From the NCBI GenBank assembly GCA_035764005.1, contig DASTZZ010000055.1:62001-126000 (forward strand): a stretch of 64,000 nucleotides of DNA, written 5' to 3'. Under the pieces are notes generated by a model. It was not told the DNA's origin. It made no database searches and saw only the letters and a program-made list of their open reading frames with translations. Positions within the stretch are counted from its first letter, which is position 1; each line of letters begins with the position of its first letter. This DNA comes from Terriglobales bacterium (GTDB lineage Bacteria > Acidobacteriota > Terriglobia > Terriglobales > Acidobacteriaceae). Made by a program: the position numbers and the translations under genes. This document shows positions 25,516 through 33,435 of this stretch, piece by piece.

Positions 25516-26384
25516 TGCTTCACCTCCTCGCCAATCTTCGAGTTCTGCCACAGCTCTTCCATTTGTTCGATGTTCATTTCTTCCAATTTTTTCCCTTGAG
25601 ATTTTGCCGCTGATTCCATCGCCTCAAAGCGTCGCCGAAATTTGCGTATAGTTCGCCGCAATGCCGATTCCGGATCCACGTCAAGAAATCGTGCCAGGTT
25701 GACAAGCACGAAAAACAAGTCCCCCAGCTCTCCTTCGACGTATTCGTGCAACGCCGGCGCAATCGGAGTCGCTCGCGATCCGGCATCGCCACCACCTGGC
25801 CGAATCGGCTCTGGGATTTGATCGACGTTCTCCTTTAGCTCGGCAACTTCTTCCTGCAGCTTATCGAAGATGCCGGAAATATCCGGCCAGTCAAAGCCCA
25901 CCGATGCCGCCTTGCGGCTGATCTTGCCCGCTTCAAGCAGCGCCGGCATCGAGCGCGAAACGCTGCTCAAAAGAGGTTTATCGTCCGGCTCTTCTGTTGC
26001 CTTCGCGGCCTTCTCAGCTTTCTTTAGCGCTTCCCAATTTCGAACAACTTCCTTCGCTGTTTCGGCCTTCACGTCCCCAAAAACATGCGGATGTCGGTCC
26101 ACTAATTTATTTGAAAGCCGATCGAGAACATCGTTGATGGAAAAATGGCCGGCTTCCCGCGCCATCTCTGAGTAGAAGAGAACCTGTAAAAGAAGATCGC
26201 CTAATTCACCCGGCAGCTCCTGCCAGTCGCGATTCTCAATGGCCTCAAACACCTCATACGTCTCTTCGAGCGTGTAGGGCTTGATCGAATCGAAGGTCTG
26301 CTCGCGGTCCCACGGGCAGCCTCCCGGCGCGCGCAGACGAGCCATGATGTTCACGGCTCGCTCAAACTTCTCACCAGTGGACAT
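25512..26384 (-). CDS. mazG: Nucleoside triphosphate pyrophosphohydrolase MazG
   Basis: It hydrolyses NTPs and dNTPs to monophosphates, a house-cleaning role. The first MazG domain holds GGCPWDREQTFDSIKPYTLEE and the metal-binding ELPGELGDLLLQVLFYSEMA. A second domain holds VEGELGDLFFVLVNLARFL, the EExxE-like repeat of the two-domain form. At 290 residues it is typical. It leads an operon with the GNAT and NSAR genes and is divergent from yjbQ. Confidence 0.93.
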   Translation of the reverse strand: MSTGEKFERAVNIMARLRAPGGCPWDREQTFDSIKPYTLEETYEVFEAIENRDWQELPGELGDLLLQVLFYSEMAREAGHFSINDVLDRLSNKLVDRHPHVFGDVKAETAKEVVRNWEALKKAEKAAKATEEPDDKPLLSSVSRSMPALLEAGKISRKAASVGFDWPDISGIFDKLQEEVAELKENVDQIPEPIRPGGGDAGSRATPIAPALHEYVEGELGDLFFVLVNLARFLDVDPESALRRTIRKFRRRFEAMESAAKSQGKKLEEMNIEQMEELWQNSKIGEEVKQ

Positions 26385-26448
26385 GAAGCTAATCTAAATG
26401 ACGCGCCTGCGATTGTCAGCGTTACTGCCGGTGCGCTCGCGACTCGCT

Positions 26449-26874
26449 ATGCTGTTGGCCGTGAAGGCACACACGGAATATCTGAAGTTCAACACCAAGA
26501 AGCATCGCGACTACATTCACATCACACCACAGGTCGAAGCGGCAGTACGCAAAAGCGGCGTGCAGGAAGGACTGGCGTTCGTCTCGGCAATGCACATCAC
26601 CGCTGCCGTTTATGTGAATGACAACGAGTCCGGGCTCATCCAGGACATCGATGAGTGGCTGGAGAAGCTTGCCCCTTTTCGCCAGAACTACCGTCACCAT
26701 CAGACAGGCGAGGACAACGGCGACTCACATCTCAAGAGCCTTCTTCTGCATCAGTCTGTGACGCTTCCGATCACCAAAGGCAAACTTGATCTCGGAACAT
26801 GGCAGCGGGTCTTCTACGCAGAGTTCGACGGACAGCGCGAAAAGCGGGTGATCGTGAAGATCATCGGTGAATGA
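26449..26874 (+). CDS. YjbQ/UPF0047 family protein
   Basis: About 141 residues with [43 protein letters not shown], the acidic [23 protein letters not shown] and the C-terminal [19 protein letters not shown], all conserved in UPF0047. E. coli YjbQ has weak thiamine-phosphate synthase activity, but the real role is unclear. A longer reading from 26398 would add 17 residues that the family lacks; ATG 26449 or GTG 26461 fits better. Its stop overlaps the next start by four bases (ATGA). Confidence 0.85.
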   Translation: MLLAVKAHTEYLKFNTKKHRDYIHITPQVEAAVRKSGVQEGLAFVSAMHITAAVYVNDNESGLIQDIDEWLEKLAPFRQNYRHHQTGEDNGDSHLKSLLLHQSVTLPITKGKLDLGTWQRVFYAEFDGQREKRVIVKIIGE

Positions 26875-27452
26875 ATTCCGTGCCGGATTCGGATTACAAT
26901 TCGCTGTCTAACACGCCGGCAAGGCAAATGATTTCTTCAACTTTCGCGCGCGCTTGCTGGTGGCTCCCGATCGCGCTGCTAGCTGCAACAGCTCTAAGCG
27001 CACAACAGAATCCACCCGCTTCACGGAACTTCTCGGAGCGATTGGCCTTTGGAAAATCGATGTACGTGAAGAACGCGCACGGCGGAAATATCGCCTTCGA
27101 GGCGATCAGCACGGATTTGCAAAACTGGGGCAGATTCACAATTACGGATGCTCCCGACAGAGCCGACTTCGTGGCGGAAGTCACATGCTACGAGTCCGGC
27201 TCGGTAAGCCTCGGCGGCAACACATCAGCTCCATACGACCGGTCGGCCCAATCAGGTGTACGCAAAGATTTCTCTTCATCATCAGTGACCCTGAAGGTAT
27301 ACGAGACAAAGACGAATCGAGAACTTTGGACAGGATCGGAAAAGATCAAGTCAGCCTTCAAGAAAAAGACCGAGCAGGACAACGTGGTCGCTGCGGCCGA
27401 GAAGTTATTTGTACGCTTTCATGATGCAGTCGAGCCGACAGACACACCCTGA
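26871..27452 (+). CDS. Secreted protein of unknown function
   Basis: 193 residues with an N-terminal hydrophobic signal segment ([20 protein letters not shown], residues about 26-45). The mature part has [20 protein letters not shown], a stretch suggesting a beta fold similar to small secreted acidobacterial proteins, and [20 protein letters not shown]. The start overlaps the yjbQ stop (ATGA). An internal ATG at 26928 would place the signal peptide right at the N-terminus and is a possible start. The family is not recognised. Confidence 0.55.
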   Translation: MNSVPDSDYNSLSNTPARQMISSTFARACWWLPIALLAATALSAQQNPPASRNFSERLAFGKSMYVKNAHGGNIAFEAISTDLQNWGRFTITDAPDRADFVAEVTCYESGSVSLGGNTSAPYDRSAQSGVRKDFSSSSVTLKVYETKTNRELWTGSEKIKSAFKKKTEQDNVVAAAEKLFVRFHDAVEPTDTP

Positions 27453-27484
27453 CTTTTCAAATATTCCCAAGCGTTTTTCATAAA

Positions 27485-27522
27485 TAGACATTTTTATTGA
27501 CCAGTCATAAAATATAGTCAAT
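27485..27522 (+). promoter_or_regulatory. Promoter and candidate operator of vapBC
   Basis: TAGACA (27485-27490) and TAAAAT (27508-27513) are spaced by exactly 17 bases. An inverted repeat ATTGAC (27496-27501) and GTCAAT (27517-27522) brackets the -10 box and is a plausible autoregulatory operator for the VapB antitoxin encoded 15 bases downstream. The region is markedly AT-rich compared with its surroundings. Confidence 0.55.
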
Positions 27523-27536
27523 AATGAAACCTATCT

Positions 27537-27755
27537 ATGAAAACCATGAATGCCTCCAAATTCAAGGAACAATGCCTGGCGGTTTTAGAAAACCTTGATC
27601 CGGATGGAGTCGTCATCACAAAACATGGAAAACCGGTCGCGAGGGTGATCCCGGAAAGTTCAAATTGTGCTGATTTGATCGGCAGCATGAAAGGAAAAAT
27701 AAAGATTCATGGCGACATCTTCTCGACCAGTCTCAATTGGGATGCTGAGTCTTGA
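27537..27755 (+). CDS. vapB: VapB-type (Phd/YefM) antitoxin
   Basis: 72 residues beginning MKTMNASKFKEQCLAVLENL, with GVVITKHGKPVARVIPE, the Phd/YefM fold. The C-terminal tail MKGKIKIHGDIF resembles toxin-binding tails, including that of the orphan antitoxin at 23142. It overlaps the vapC start by 14 bases, typical for toxin-antitoxin pairs. Confidence 0.92.
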   Translation: MKTMNASKFKEQCLAVLENLDPDGVVITKHGKPVARVIPESSNCADLIGSMKGKIKIHGDIFSTSLNWDAES

Positions 27756-28104
27756 CACTCACGTCCTTGTCCATGCGCTCGATGGAATGCTCAATGCCGC
27801 CGAACGCAAGTTGCTTTCCCGCAATGCTTGGACAATTTCAGTTATCGTTCTTTGGGAAATCACAAAGTTGGCGCAACTCGGAAAAATCACTCTCGATCCG
27901 GCTTCACCCGAATTTACGCGCGCTCTAGCGCGCATCCACGTATGGCCTCTTGATTTAACCATTTGTCGAAAGAGTACCGAGCTCGATTTTCGCAGCGATG
28001 CGGCAGATGAAATCATTGCTGCTACGAGCATCGTTCACCAGGTTCCGTTGGTCACGAGAGATTCCCGTATTCGGAAGTCTAAGCTAGTGCCGCTGGCAAT
28101 CTAA
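27742..28104 (+). CDS. vapC: PIN-domain toxin VapC
   Basis: A 120-residue PIN-domain ribonuclease. The acidic residues expected for metal binding are present: Asp5 in LSLDTHVLVHAL, Glu in ISVIVLWEITKL, Asp in SDAADEIIAATS and Asp in PLVTRDSRIRKS. The start at 27742 gives the normal N-terminus; an upstream reading inside vapB adds eleven spurious residues. Translation is coupled to vapB. Confidence 0.92.
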   Translation: MLSLDTHVLVHALDGMLNAAERKLLSRNAWTISVIVLWEITKLAQLGKITLDPASPEFTRALARIHVWPLDLTICRKSTELDFRSDAADEIIAATSIVHQVPLVTRDSRIRKSKLVPLAI

Positions 28105-28145
28105 TTCCAGAACTCTCATCACTCACCTTTCCACCGCAATGCGAG

Positions 28146-30377
28146 TCACCTCACGTCCGCAGAGCGATCTCCTTCGTAGTGCATGATGTGGTAGTAAGCC
28201 TCCCAGCCGTCCCAAAGAATCGGAGGCGAGATGTGCGTCTCTGGATCGGCGAGAAAATTGGCGAACGTCTGGACCATCTGGTGCGTGCGGTAGATTCCTG
28301 TGAGCCAGTCTCCGCGATACCAATTTTTCCACTTTCCGTATTCGCCAGCAGCTTCTGCGCGTTCAAGTTCGTCAAACGCGGCGAGCGCCTGCTTTACGTC
28401 TTCTTGAGCCTCTTGCCTGCGTCCAGCATCGGCTTCCTGGATGGATTTTGAGATAAGCAGCATGATGCGATTGCTCTGCCGATTGATCATAATCATCGCC
28501 AGCACCTCGCTCTGGTAGAAGTCGCGCCGATCTGGCGCGACCAGTGGCTCAGTCGCTAGTGCCTTCTTCCAAACCGCGTCCCACCGAGGCTGGGCATCGC
28601 CGCATTGCTGAAGTCCTCGGGCAACGGCCTGCTTCAACCATTCTTTTGGAGGTGTGGGGTTGGGACCAAATCCGAATCCGGCGCTCATGACACGCGGTGG
28701 TTCCCATTTCGGAGCTTGGCTCGGAATCGCGTAGAGCGGCGAGTCGATCATGTACGTCAGCAGCATGCGGCGGACCTCGGTGTGATAAAGCTGATCGCCG
28801 TACTCGCGGGCGGGCTCGCCAAAATGCGCGGGAGCTTTGAAATACTCCTTGTAGAGCTCAGCTAACTGCGGGGCAGCGCGCTTTCCGAACTCTTCCTCGG
28901 ACCAGCTCTTATAGAAATTGTCGCTCGCCGAAGCGCTGTCGCTCGGCAGTCCCTTCCATACCGCGTCCATCACGGCGCGTATTGACATCGTGACCGGGCG
29001 AATATCGCTGGTGTTTACCAGGTAATAGTGTGTCGCACCGGCTTTGATGTAGCGTCCCAATTCGGAAAAGCTGCGCTCGATGGGAACCATCTCTGTGAGC
29101 TGATTGGCGCGGCCGTTCATCATGGCGACGTGATCGTAAATTCCCTGCCCTGAGGCCACCTCACCTTTGTCCTGGATGTATCCATAGCCGTCGTCGGCCC
29201 AGACCGTGGAGACTTCCGGCGGAATCTTCAGATCGCCGGATTGCACCAGACGCGCGCCCTCCTGCCAGAGATTGGTCACGAATTCCGCATTGGGGCGGGC
29301 CTCGCGCACAATGCGCATCTGGGCAGCGATGGCTTTGCTGATCAGCGCTCCCAAAGCCTTGTTGTTGTCGCGCACGCTGGGATCCATCGACGCATAAGTG
29401 ACGTCGGACAATCCGCGCAAACCTACCGACCAGAGGACCTCTTGATTCGGCTCGTACAAATTCACCGCGTCCTTCCACGCGCGTTCGAGAATTTCGGGAT
29501 GCTCCGTGTAGTTGTACGGAACGTCTTTGGGCCAGCGAGCAACGTTGAGCCCAAGTGGAATCGCGTGATGCTGAGTGACGATCAATCCGCGCGCGCCGGC
29601 GGCCCTTACCTGCGGATCGTCAGGAAAGATCCACGTGCCGGGCGCAACCATGTTGCCTTTGAGGCGAAGAGTCGTCTCAAAGATCTTGTCCCAAACCTCG
29701 AGCGAGATGCCCGTCTTGTCCTTCTTCTCTCCCGGAGCCCAGCCGGTTAGCAGGTCTTCATCGTTGATGAAGAAGCCGCGGTATTTGAATTTCGGCGCGG
29801 CGAATTTTTCGTTCAACGTGGAAGGGATTGTAATCGACGCGCGGCGCGTGGGCTCATGATCGGTCCAGTAATAAAGAGGATCCACGCCAAGATACTTTTG
29901 CGAAAACTCATACACGGCATAGATGGTGCCGCGCATATCAGCGCCGGCAAGCACGATTGCATGTGACTTTCGACTGTTCCAATTCGGATTCGCGACCGAA
30001 ATAGAAAACGATTCTGCCCCGCTCAACGCCTCGGGCCGAACTGCCTCGGGAAGGTCGTTGATTGAACCGATGACGATCGTCGCCGGACCAGCTAGTTCCG
30101 TCTTGGAGACGATCCTGGGCTTCTTGCCAAAGACTTTGGCGAAATCGGACCGGAGATCTTCAGTCGCCTTCTGCAGCGGACCGGGACTGTTTTCAGAGAG
30201 CAGGATCACGGCGGAACTGTCTACCCGAAGTGTGTTGGCTGCGGTCGCGCGACCCGCGGAGTTGGTCGTTTTTTGCGCTGTGCCGAAGACTGAAATTACG
30301 CAGAACGGAACCAGGACTGCAGTTCGCACGACTTTTGGAAACGGCGCTCGCGAAAAAGTGCAACCTCTTGCGCTCAT
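28146..30377 (-). CDS. GH115 family glycoside hydrolase (xylan alpha-1,2-glucuronidase)
   Basis: A 743-residue secreted enzyme with an N-terminal hydrophobic signal (KVVRTAVLVPFCVISVFG). A GH115-like N-terminal domain is followed by KFKYRGFFINDEDLLTGWAP, TLRLKGNMVAPGTWIF, HHAIPLGLN and WADDGYGYIQ, all characteristic of GH115 enzymes, which remove 4-O-methyl-glucuronic acid from xylan. It is shorter than many full-length GH115 enzymes (about 800-980), mainly at the C-terminus, where the extra beta domain seems to be missing. No other polysaccharide-degrading gene adjoins it. Confidence 0.85.
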   Translation of the reverse strand: MSARGCTFSRAPFPKVVRTAVLVPFCVISVFGTAQKTTNSAGRATAANTLRVDSSAVILLSENSPGPLQKATEDLRSDFAKVFGKKPRIVSKTELAGPATIVIGSINDLPEAVRPEALSGAESFSISVANPNWNSRKSHAIVLAGADMRGTIYAVYEFSQKYLGVDPLYYWTDHEPTRRASITIPSTLNEKFAAPKFKYRGFFINDEDLLTGWAPGEKKDKTGISLEVWDKIFETTLRLKGNMVAPGTWIFPDDPQVRAAGARGLIVTQHHAIPLGLNVARWPKDVPYNYTEHPEILERAWKDAVNLYEPNQEVLWSVGLRGLSDVTYASMDPSVRDNNKALGALISKAIAAQMRIVREARPNAEFVTNLWQEGARLVQSGDLKIPPEVSTVWADDGYGYIQDKGEVASGQGIYDHVAMMNGRANQLTEMVPIERSFSELGRYIKAGATHYYLVNTSDIRPVTMSIRAVMDAVWKGLPSDSASASDNFYKSWSEEEFGKRAAPQLAELYKEYFKAPAHFGEPAREYGDQLYHTEVRRMLLTYMIDSPLYAIPSQAPKWEPPRVMSAGFGFGPNPTPPKEWLKQAVARGLQQCGDAQPRWDAVWKKALATEPLVAPDRRDFYQSEVLAMIMINRQSNRIMLLISKSIQEADAGRRQEAQEDVKQALAAFDELERAEAAGEYGKWKNWYRGDWLTGIYRTHQMVQTFANFLADPETHISPPILWDGWEAYYHIMHYEGDRSADVR

Positions 30378-30513
30378 TTATGAGTCCTCGCGTGTAGCTG
30401 GGTGTGGTACGTAGAAAACAGCGAATTAGTTTAGCACTCGAACAAAATCTTTTTGTTTTTCAGCATTTCAGAGCAGCACTATTCAGGTTGTTTTTCGGAA
30501 TTTTCTCAATCTG

Positions 30514-30694
30514 CTGTCATCCTGAGCCCCTCTTTTGGGCGAAGGATCTCCCGCGATGCTTGCAGTAGAAAAGCATGAGCGAGGCTCTCGGCCCACACGC
30601 TCAGGGATCGGTGGTCGAAGAGCCATACCGGCTGCATTGGACTCCGACAGATCGCCGGAGATCCTTCGCCCAAAGGCGGGGCTCAGGATGACAG
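30514..30694. repeat. Palindromic intergenic repeat, family 1 (TGTCATCCTGAGC), copy A
   Basis: The left arm CTGTCATCCTGAGCCCC (30514-30530), GGGCGAAGGATCTCC and the right arm GGAGATCCTTCGCCC and GGGGCTCAGGATGACAG (ending 30694) are almost perfect reverse complements over about 38 bases. They enclose about 100 unpaired bases. A further copy of this family is at 40274-40450 and a decayed one at 55873-56016. It fills most of the 412-base gap between the GH115 gene and ldcA; there is no gene inside it. Confidence 0.88.
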
Positions 30695-30789
30695 GTATCA
30701 AGGGGTCGCGATAGATGGGAGTTCACTCGCGTCCAGATGTGCTCAACTTCCCTGCATGAGAGTCGACATCGGCTAAGATTGAGAATTCT

Positions 30790-31770
30790 GTGACTGCTGC
30801 GCGCAAATCATTATTGCGTCCACCCACTCTGAGCTCTGGAGACACGATCGGCATCATCGCTCCTGCCGGAGCGGTGGATCGTGCGGAATTTGCGGCGGGA
30901 GAAGCTCGCCTTCGGGAGCTTGGGTTCAAACTGGTCTACTCGGAAGCAATTTTTCAGCGCGACATGTACTTTGCAGGAGACGCGCGGCGACGCGTGGATG
31001 AACTGCACGAGATGTTTCGCGCGCCGGAAGTGAAGGCCATCCTCTGCGCTCGCGGCGGCTATGGCACCAATCACCTATTGCCGCATCTGGATTTTGAGTT
31101 GATCGCGAGCCATTCGAAAATATTCTGCGGCTATAGCGACGTAACTACGCTCACGGCTCTGTTTTTTCAGCGCATAGGGTTAATCGGCTTTCACGGTCCG
31201 ATGTTGGCAAAAGATTTCGCCAAGGCCAATGGAGTGCATATTCAATCCTTTCTCCGTGCCGTTTCCGGAACCCAGCCGTGGAGTCTCGACGCCGCCGACT
31301 CCCCGGCATTGCAACCGCTCCGTCCCGGCACTGCAGAGGGACGCCTCTATGGCGGCTGTCTCTCTCTTCTCGTTGCTTCGCTGGGCACACCGTATGAGAT
31401 CGAAACCGACGACGCAATCCTGTTCATCGAGGACGTCGGCGAGTGGCCCTATCGCATCGACCGCATGTTGATGCATCTTAAGTGCGCGGGCAAACTGGAT
31501 GGCGTACGCGGAATTGTGTTTGGCGAAATGAAGGATTGTGAACCGCCCGCAGGCGCCGATTACACGCTTCAGCAGGTGATCACGAGAGTTCTCGACGACA
31601 TGAACATTCCTATTGCTTTCGGCCTGCGCTCCGGACACGTGAGCGCGGGAAACATCACCCTGCCCGTCGGCGTGCGCGCACGACTGACTGTGAGTGATGC
31701 AGTGCAACTCGACATTCTCGAATCGGCAACTACGCCACAGGCAGTCGAAAGCAAGGCAGGCAGGAATTGA
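30790..31770 (+). CDS. ldcA: LD-carboxypeptidase (S66 family)
   Basis: It removes the terminal D-Ala from murein tetrapeptides in the cytoplasm during cell-wall recycling. The S66 fold starts GDTIGIIAPAGAVDR; the nucleophile serine is in IFCGYSDVTTLT, the glutamate in AILFIEDVGEWPYRIDRML and the histidine in FGLRSGHVSAGN. It starts with GTG at 30790 and overlaps the Mpl start by four bases. That pairing supports the recycling role. Confidence 0.92.
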   Translation: MTAARKSLLRPPTLSSGDTIGIIAPAGAVDRAEFAAGEARLRELGFKLVYSEAIFQRDMYFAGDARRRVDELHEMFRAPEVKAILCARGGYGTNHLLPHLDFELIASHSKIFCGYSDVTTLTALFFQRIGLIGFHGPMLAKDFAKANGVHIQSFLRAVSGTQPWSLDAADSPALQPLRPGTAEGRLYGGCLSLLVASLGTPYEIETDDAILFIEDVGEWPYRIDRMLMHLKCAGKLDGVRGIVFGEMKDCEPPAGADYTLQQVITRVLDDMNIPIAFGLRSGHVSAGNITLPVGVRARLTVSDAVQLDILESATTPQAVESKAGRN

Positions 31771-33176
31771 GCGAGCATCAGCGCGTCCATCTGATCGGCA
31801 TCTGCGGCACGGCGATGGCCGCGCTTGCCGGCCTGCTGAAGCAAAGAGGATTTCACGTAACCGGCTCCGATGCGGCGGCGTATCCGCCCATGTCGGACCT
31901 GCTGCGCAGCATGAACATTTCGGTTTCCGAGCCTTACTCAGAGGCGAATCTCAAGCCGCGTCCCGATCTGGTAATCGTCGGCAATGCGATTTCGCGCGGC
32001 AATGTTGAACTAGAGCACGTACTCGACCACCACATTCCGTTTCGATCTCTGCCGCAAATTTTGCATGAAAGCTTTCTCCGCGGACGTGAACCGATCGTGG
32101 TCGCCGGCACCCACGGCAAAACCACGACCACATCGATGCTGTCGTGGATCTTTCAGACTGCTGGGCTGAATCCTTCATTCCTAATTGGCGGTGTGGCGGA
32201 AAATTTCGGCACCAGCTTTGCCCTGCGCCAGAGCAAGCACTTCATTCTTGAAGGCGACGAGTACGACACGGCATTCTTCGACAAGGGGCCGAAATTCCTG
32301 CACTATTTTCCTGACGCCGTGATCCTTACTTCGGTCGAATTCGATCACGCAGACATTTACAAGGACCTCGACGCGGTAAAAACATCGTTCAAACGCCTCG
32401 TGAATCTGATCCCGCGTAGCGGCTACCTGGTCGCGTATGACGAGTCGGCGAATGTGGACGACTGCATCGCTCGCGCCTTCTGCAAAGTCGAGCGCTACGG
32501 AAAAAAGCAGGGATCCGCCTGGTGCATTCGGGAAGTGAAATTCTCTCCGACCGAAACTACCTGGACGGTCGAGCGCGAAGGCCAACCATGGGCCGAGCTG
32601 CGCATGACACTCGCTGGCGAGTACAACATCCTCAATGCGACGGCAGCGGCGGCCATGGCGGCGCGATATGAAATTCCCATTCTGGCAATTCAGGAAGCGC
32701 TCGCCACGTTCAAGAGCGTGAAACGCAGACTGGAAGTTAAGGCGGAGGTGGCGGGAGTGACCATTATCGACGATTTCGCGCATCATCCCACGGCCATCGC
32801 GGAAACCCTCAAGGCATTGCGCACGCGCTACAAAGGTCGGCGCCTTTGGGCCATTCTCGAGCCGCGCTCCAACACGCTTCGCCGCAACATATTCTTCAAA
32901 GAACTCGTGAGCAGCTTGAGCAAGGCCGATGAAATCGTGATAGCAAGTGTTTTCAAAGCCGAAGCTATTCCCGAAGGTGAGCGCCTCTCGAGTTCAGCGC
33001 TGGTGAAGGAGCTGAAGCGCCAGGGCCACTCAGCGCGCGAATGCAAAGATGCCGACGCAATCGTGGAATCGATCAGTCCTGAGCTGCGCGAGGGCGATGT
33101 TGTCGCCATTCTCTCCAACGGCGGCTTTGGTGGAATTTATGAGAAACTTCCTGCGCGCATCGCCACGTCCGCATGA
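31767..33176 (+). CDS. mpl: UDP-N-acetylmuramate:murein tripeptide ligase Mpl
   Basis: It joins recycled L-Ala-gamma-D-Glu-meso-DAP to UDP-MurNAc. The Mur-ligase N-domain begins VHLIGICGTAMAALAGLLKQ. Then come the ATP loop VAGTHGKTTTTSML, the middle-domain EGDEYDTAFFDKGPKFLHY and the C-domain IIDDFAHHPTAIAETLKALR and EPRSNTLRRNIF. The start is TTG at 31767, overlapping the ldcA stop. LdcA makes the tripeptide that Mpl uses, so the pair is functionally coupled. Confidence 0.93.
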   Translation: MSEHQRVHLIGICGTAMAALAGLLKQRGFHVTGSDAAAYPPMSDLLRSMNISVSEPYSEANLKPRPDLVIVGNAISRGNVELEHVLDHHIPFRSLPQILHESFLRGREPIVVAGTHGKTTTTSMLSWIFQTAGLNPSFLIGGVAENFGTSFALRQSKHFILEGDEYDTAFFDKGPKFLHYFPDAVILTSVEFDHADIYKDLDAVKTSFKRLVNLIPRSGYLVAYDESANVDDCIARAFCKVERYGKKQGSAWCIREVKFSPTETTWTVEREGQPWAELRMTLAGEYNILNATAAAAMAARYEIPILAIQEALATFKSVKRRLEVKAEVAGVTIIDDFAHHPTAIAETLKALRTRYKGRRLWAILEPRSNTLRRNIFFKELVSSLSKADEIVIASVFKAEAIPEGERLSSSALVKELKRQGHSARECKDADAIVESISPELREGDVVAILSNGGFGGIYEKLPARIATSA

Positions 33177-33208
33177 AGATGAACAGCAATTGCGATTCAA
33201 TTGAGCTA

Positions 33209-33369
33209 TTGTCATCCCTCGCTCCGCCACCGCGCTCTCTCCTCTTGAAGAAATTGGTTTTGCGGAGCGGGGGATCTGCTTTTTCCCAATGCAGTACAGC
33301 AGATCCCCCGCGCAGCAAAACAAACTATCAAAGCCCCCAGCACATTCGCAGCTGCGCGAGGGATGACAA
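33209..33369. repeat. Palindromic intergenic repeat, family 2 (TGTCATCCCTCGC)
   Basis: Outer arms TTGTCATCCCTCGC (33209-33222) and GCGAGGGATGACAA (ending 33369) are reverse complements. Inside, GCGGGGGATCTGCT (33267-33280) pairs perfectly with AGCAGATCCCCCGC (33298-33311). It occupies the space between mpl and the M61 protease gene. A degenerate copy lies at 54548. Confidence 0.85.
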
Positions 33370-33435
33370 TTCTATAAAGGGGCGTTCGCTAACCCGACGC
33401 CAGCAAAACTCGCCTATCGCCCGCAGAGTCCCAAG

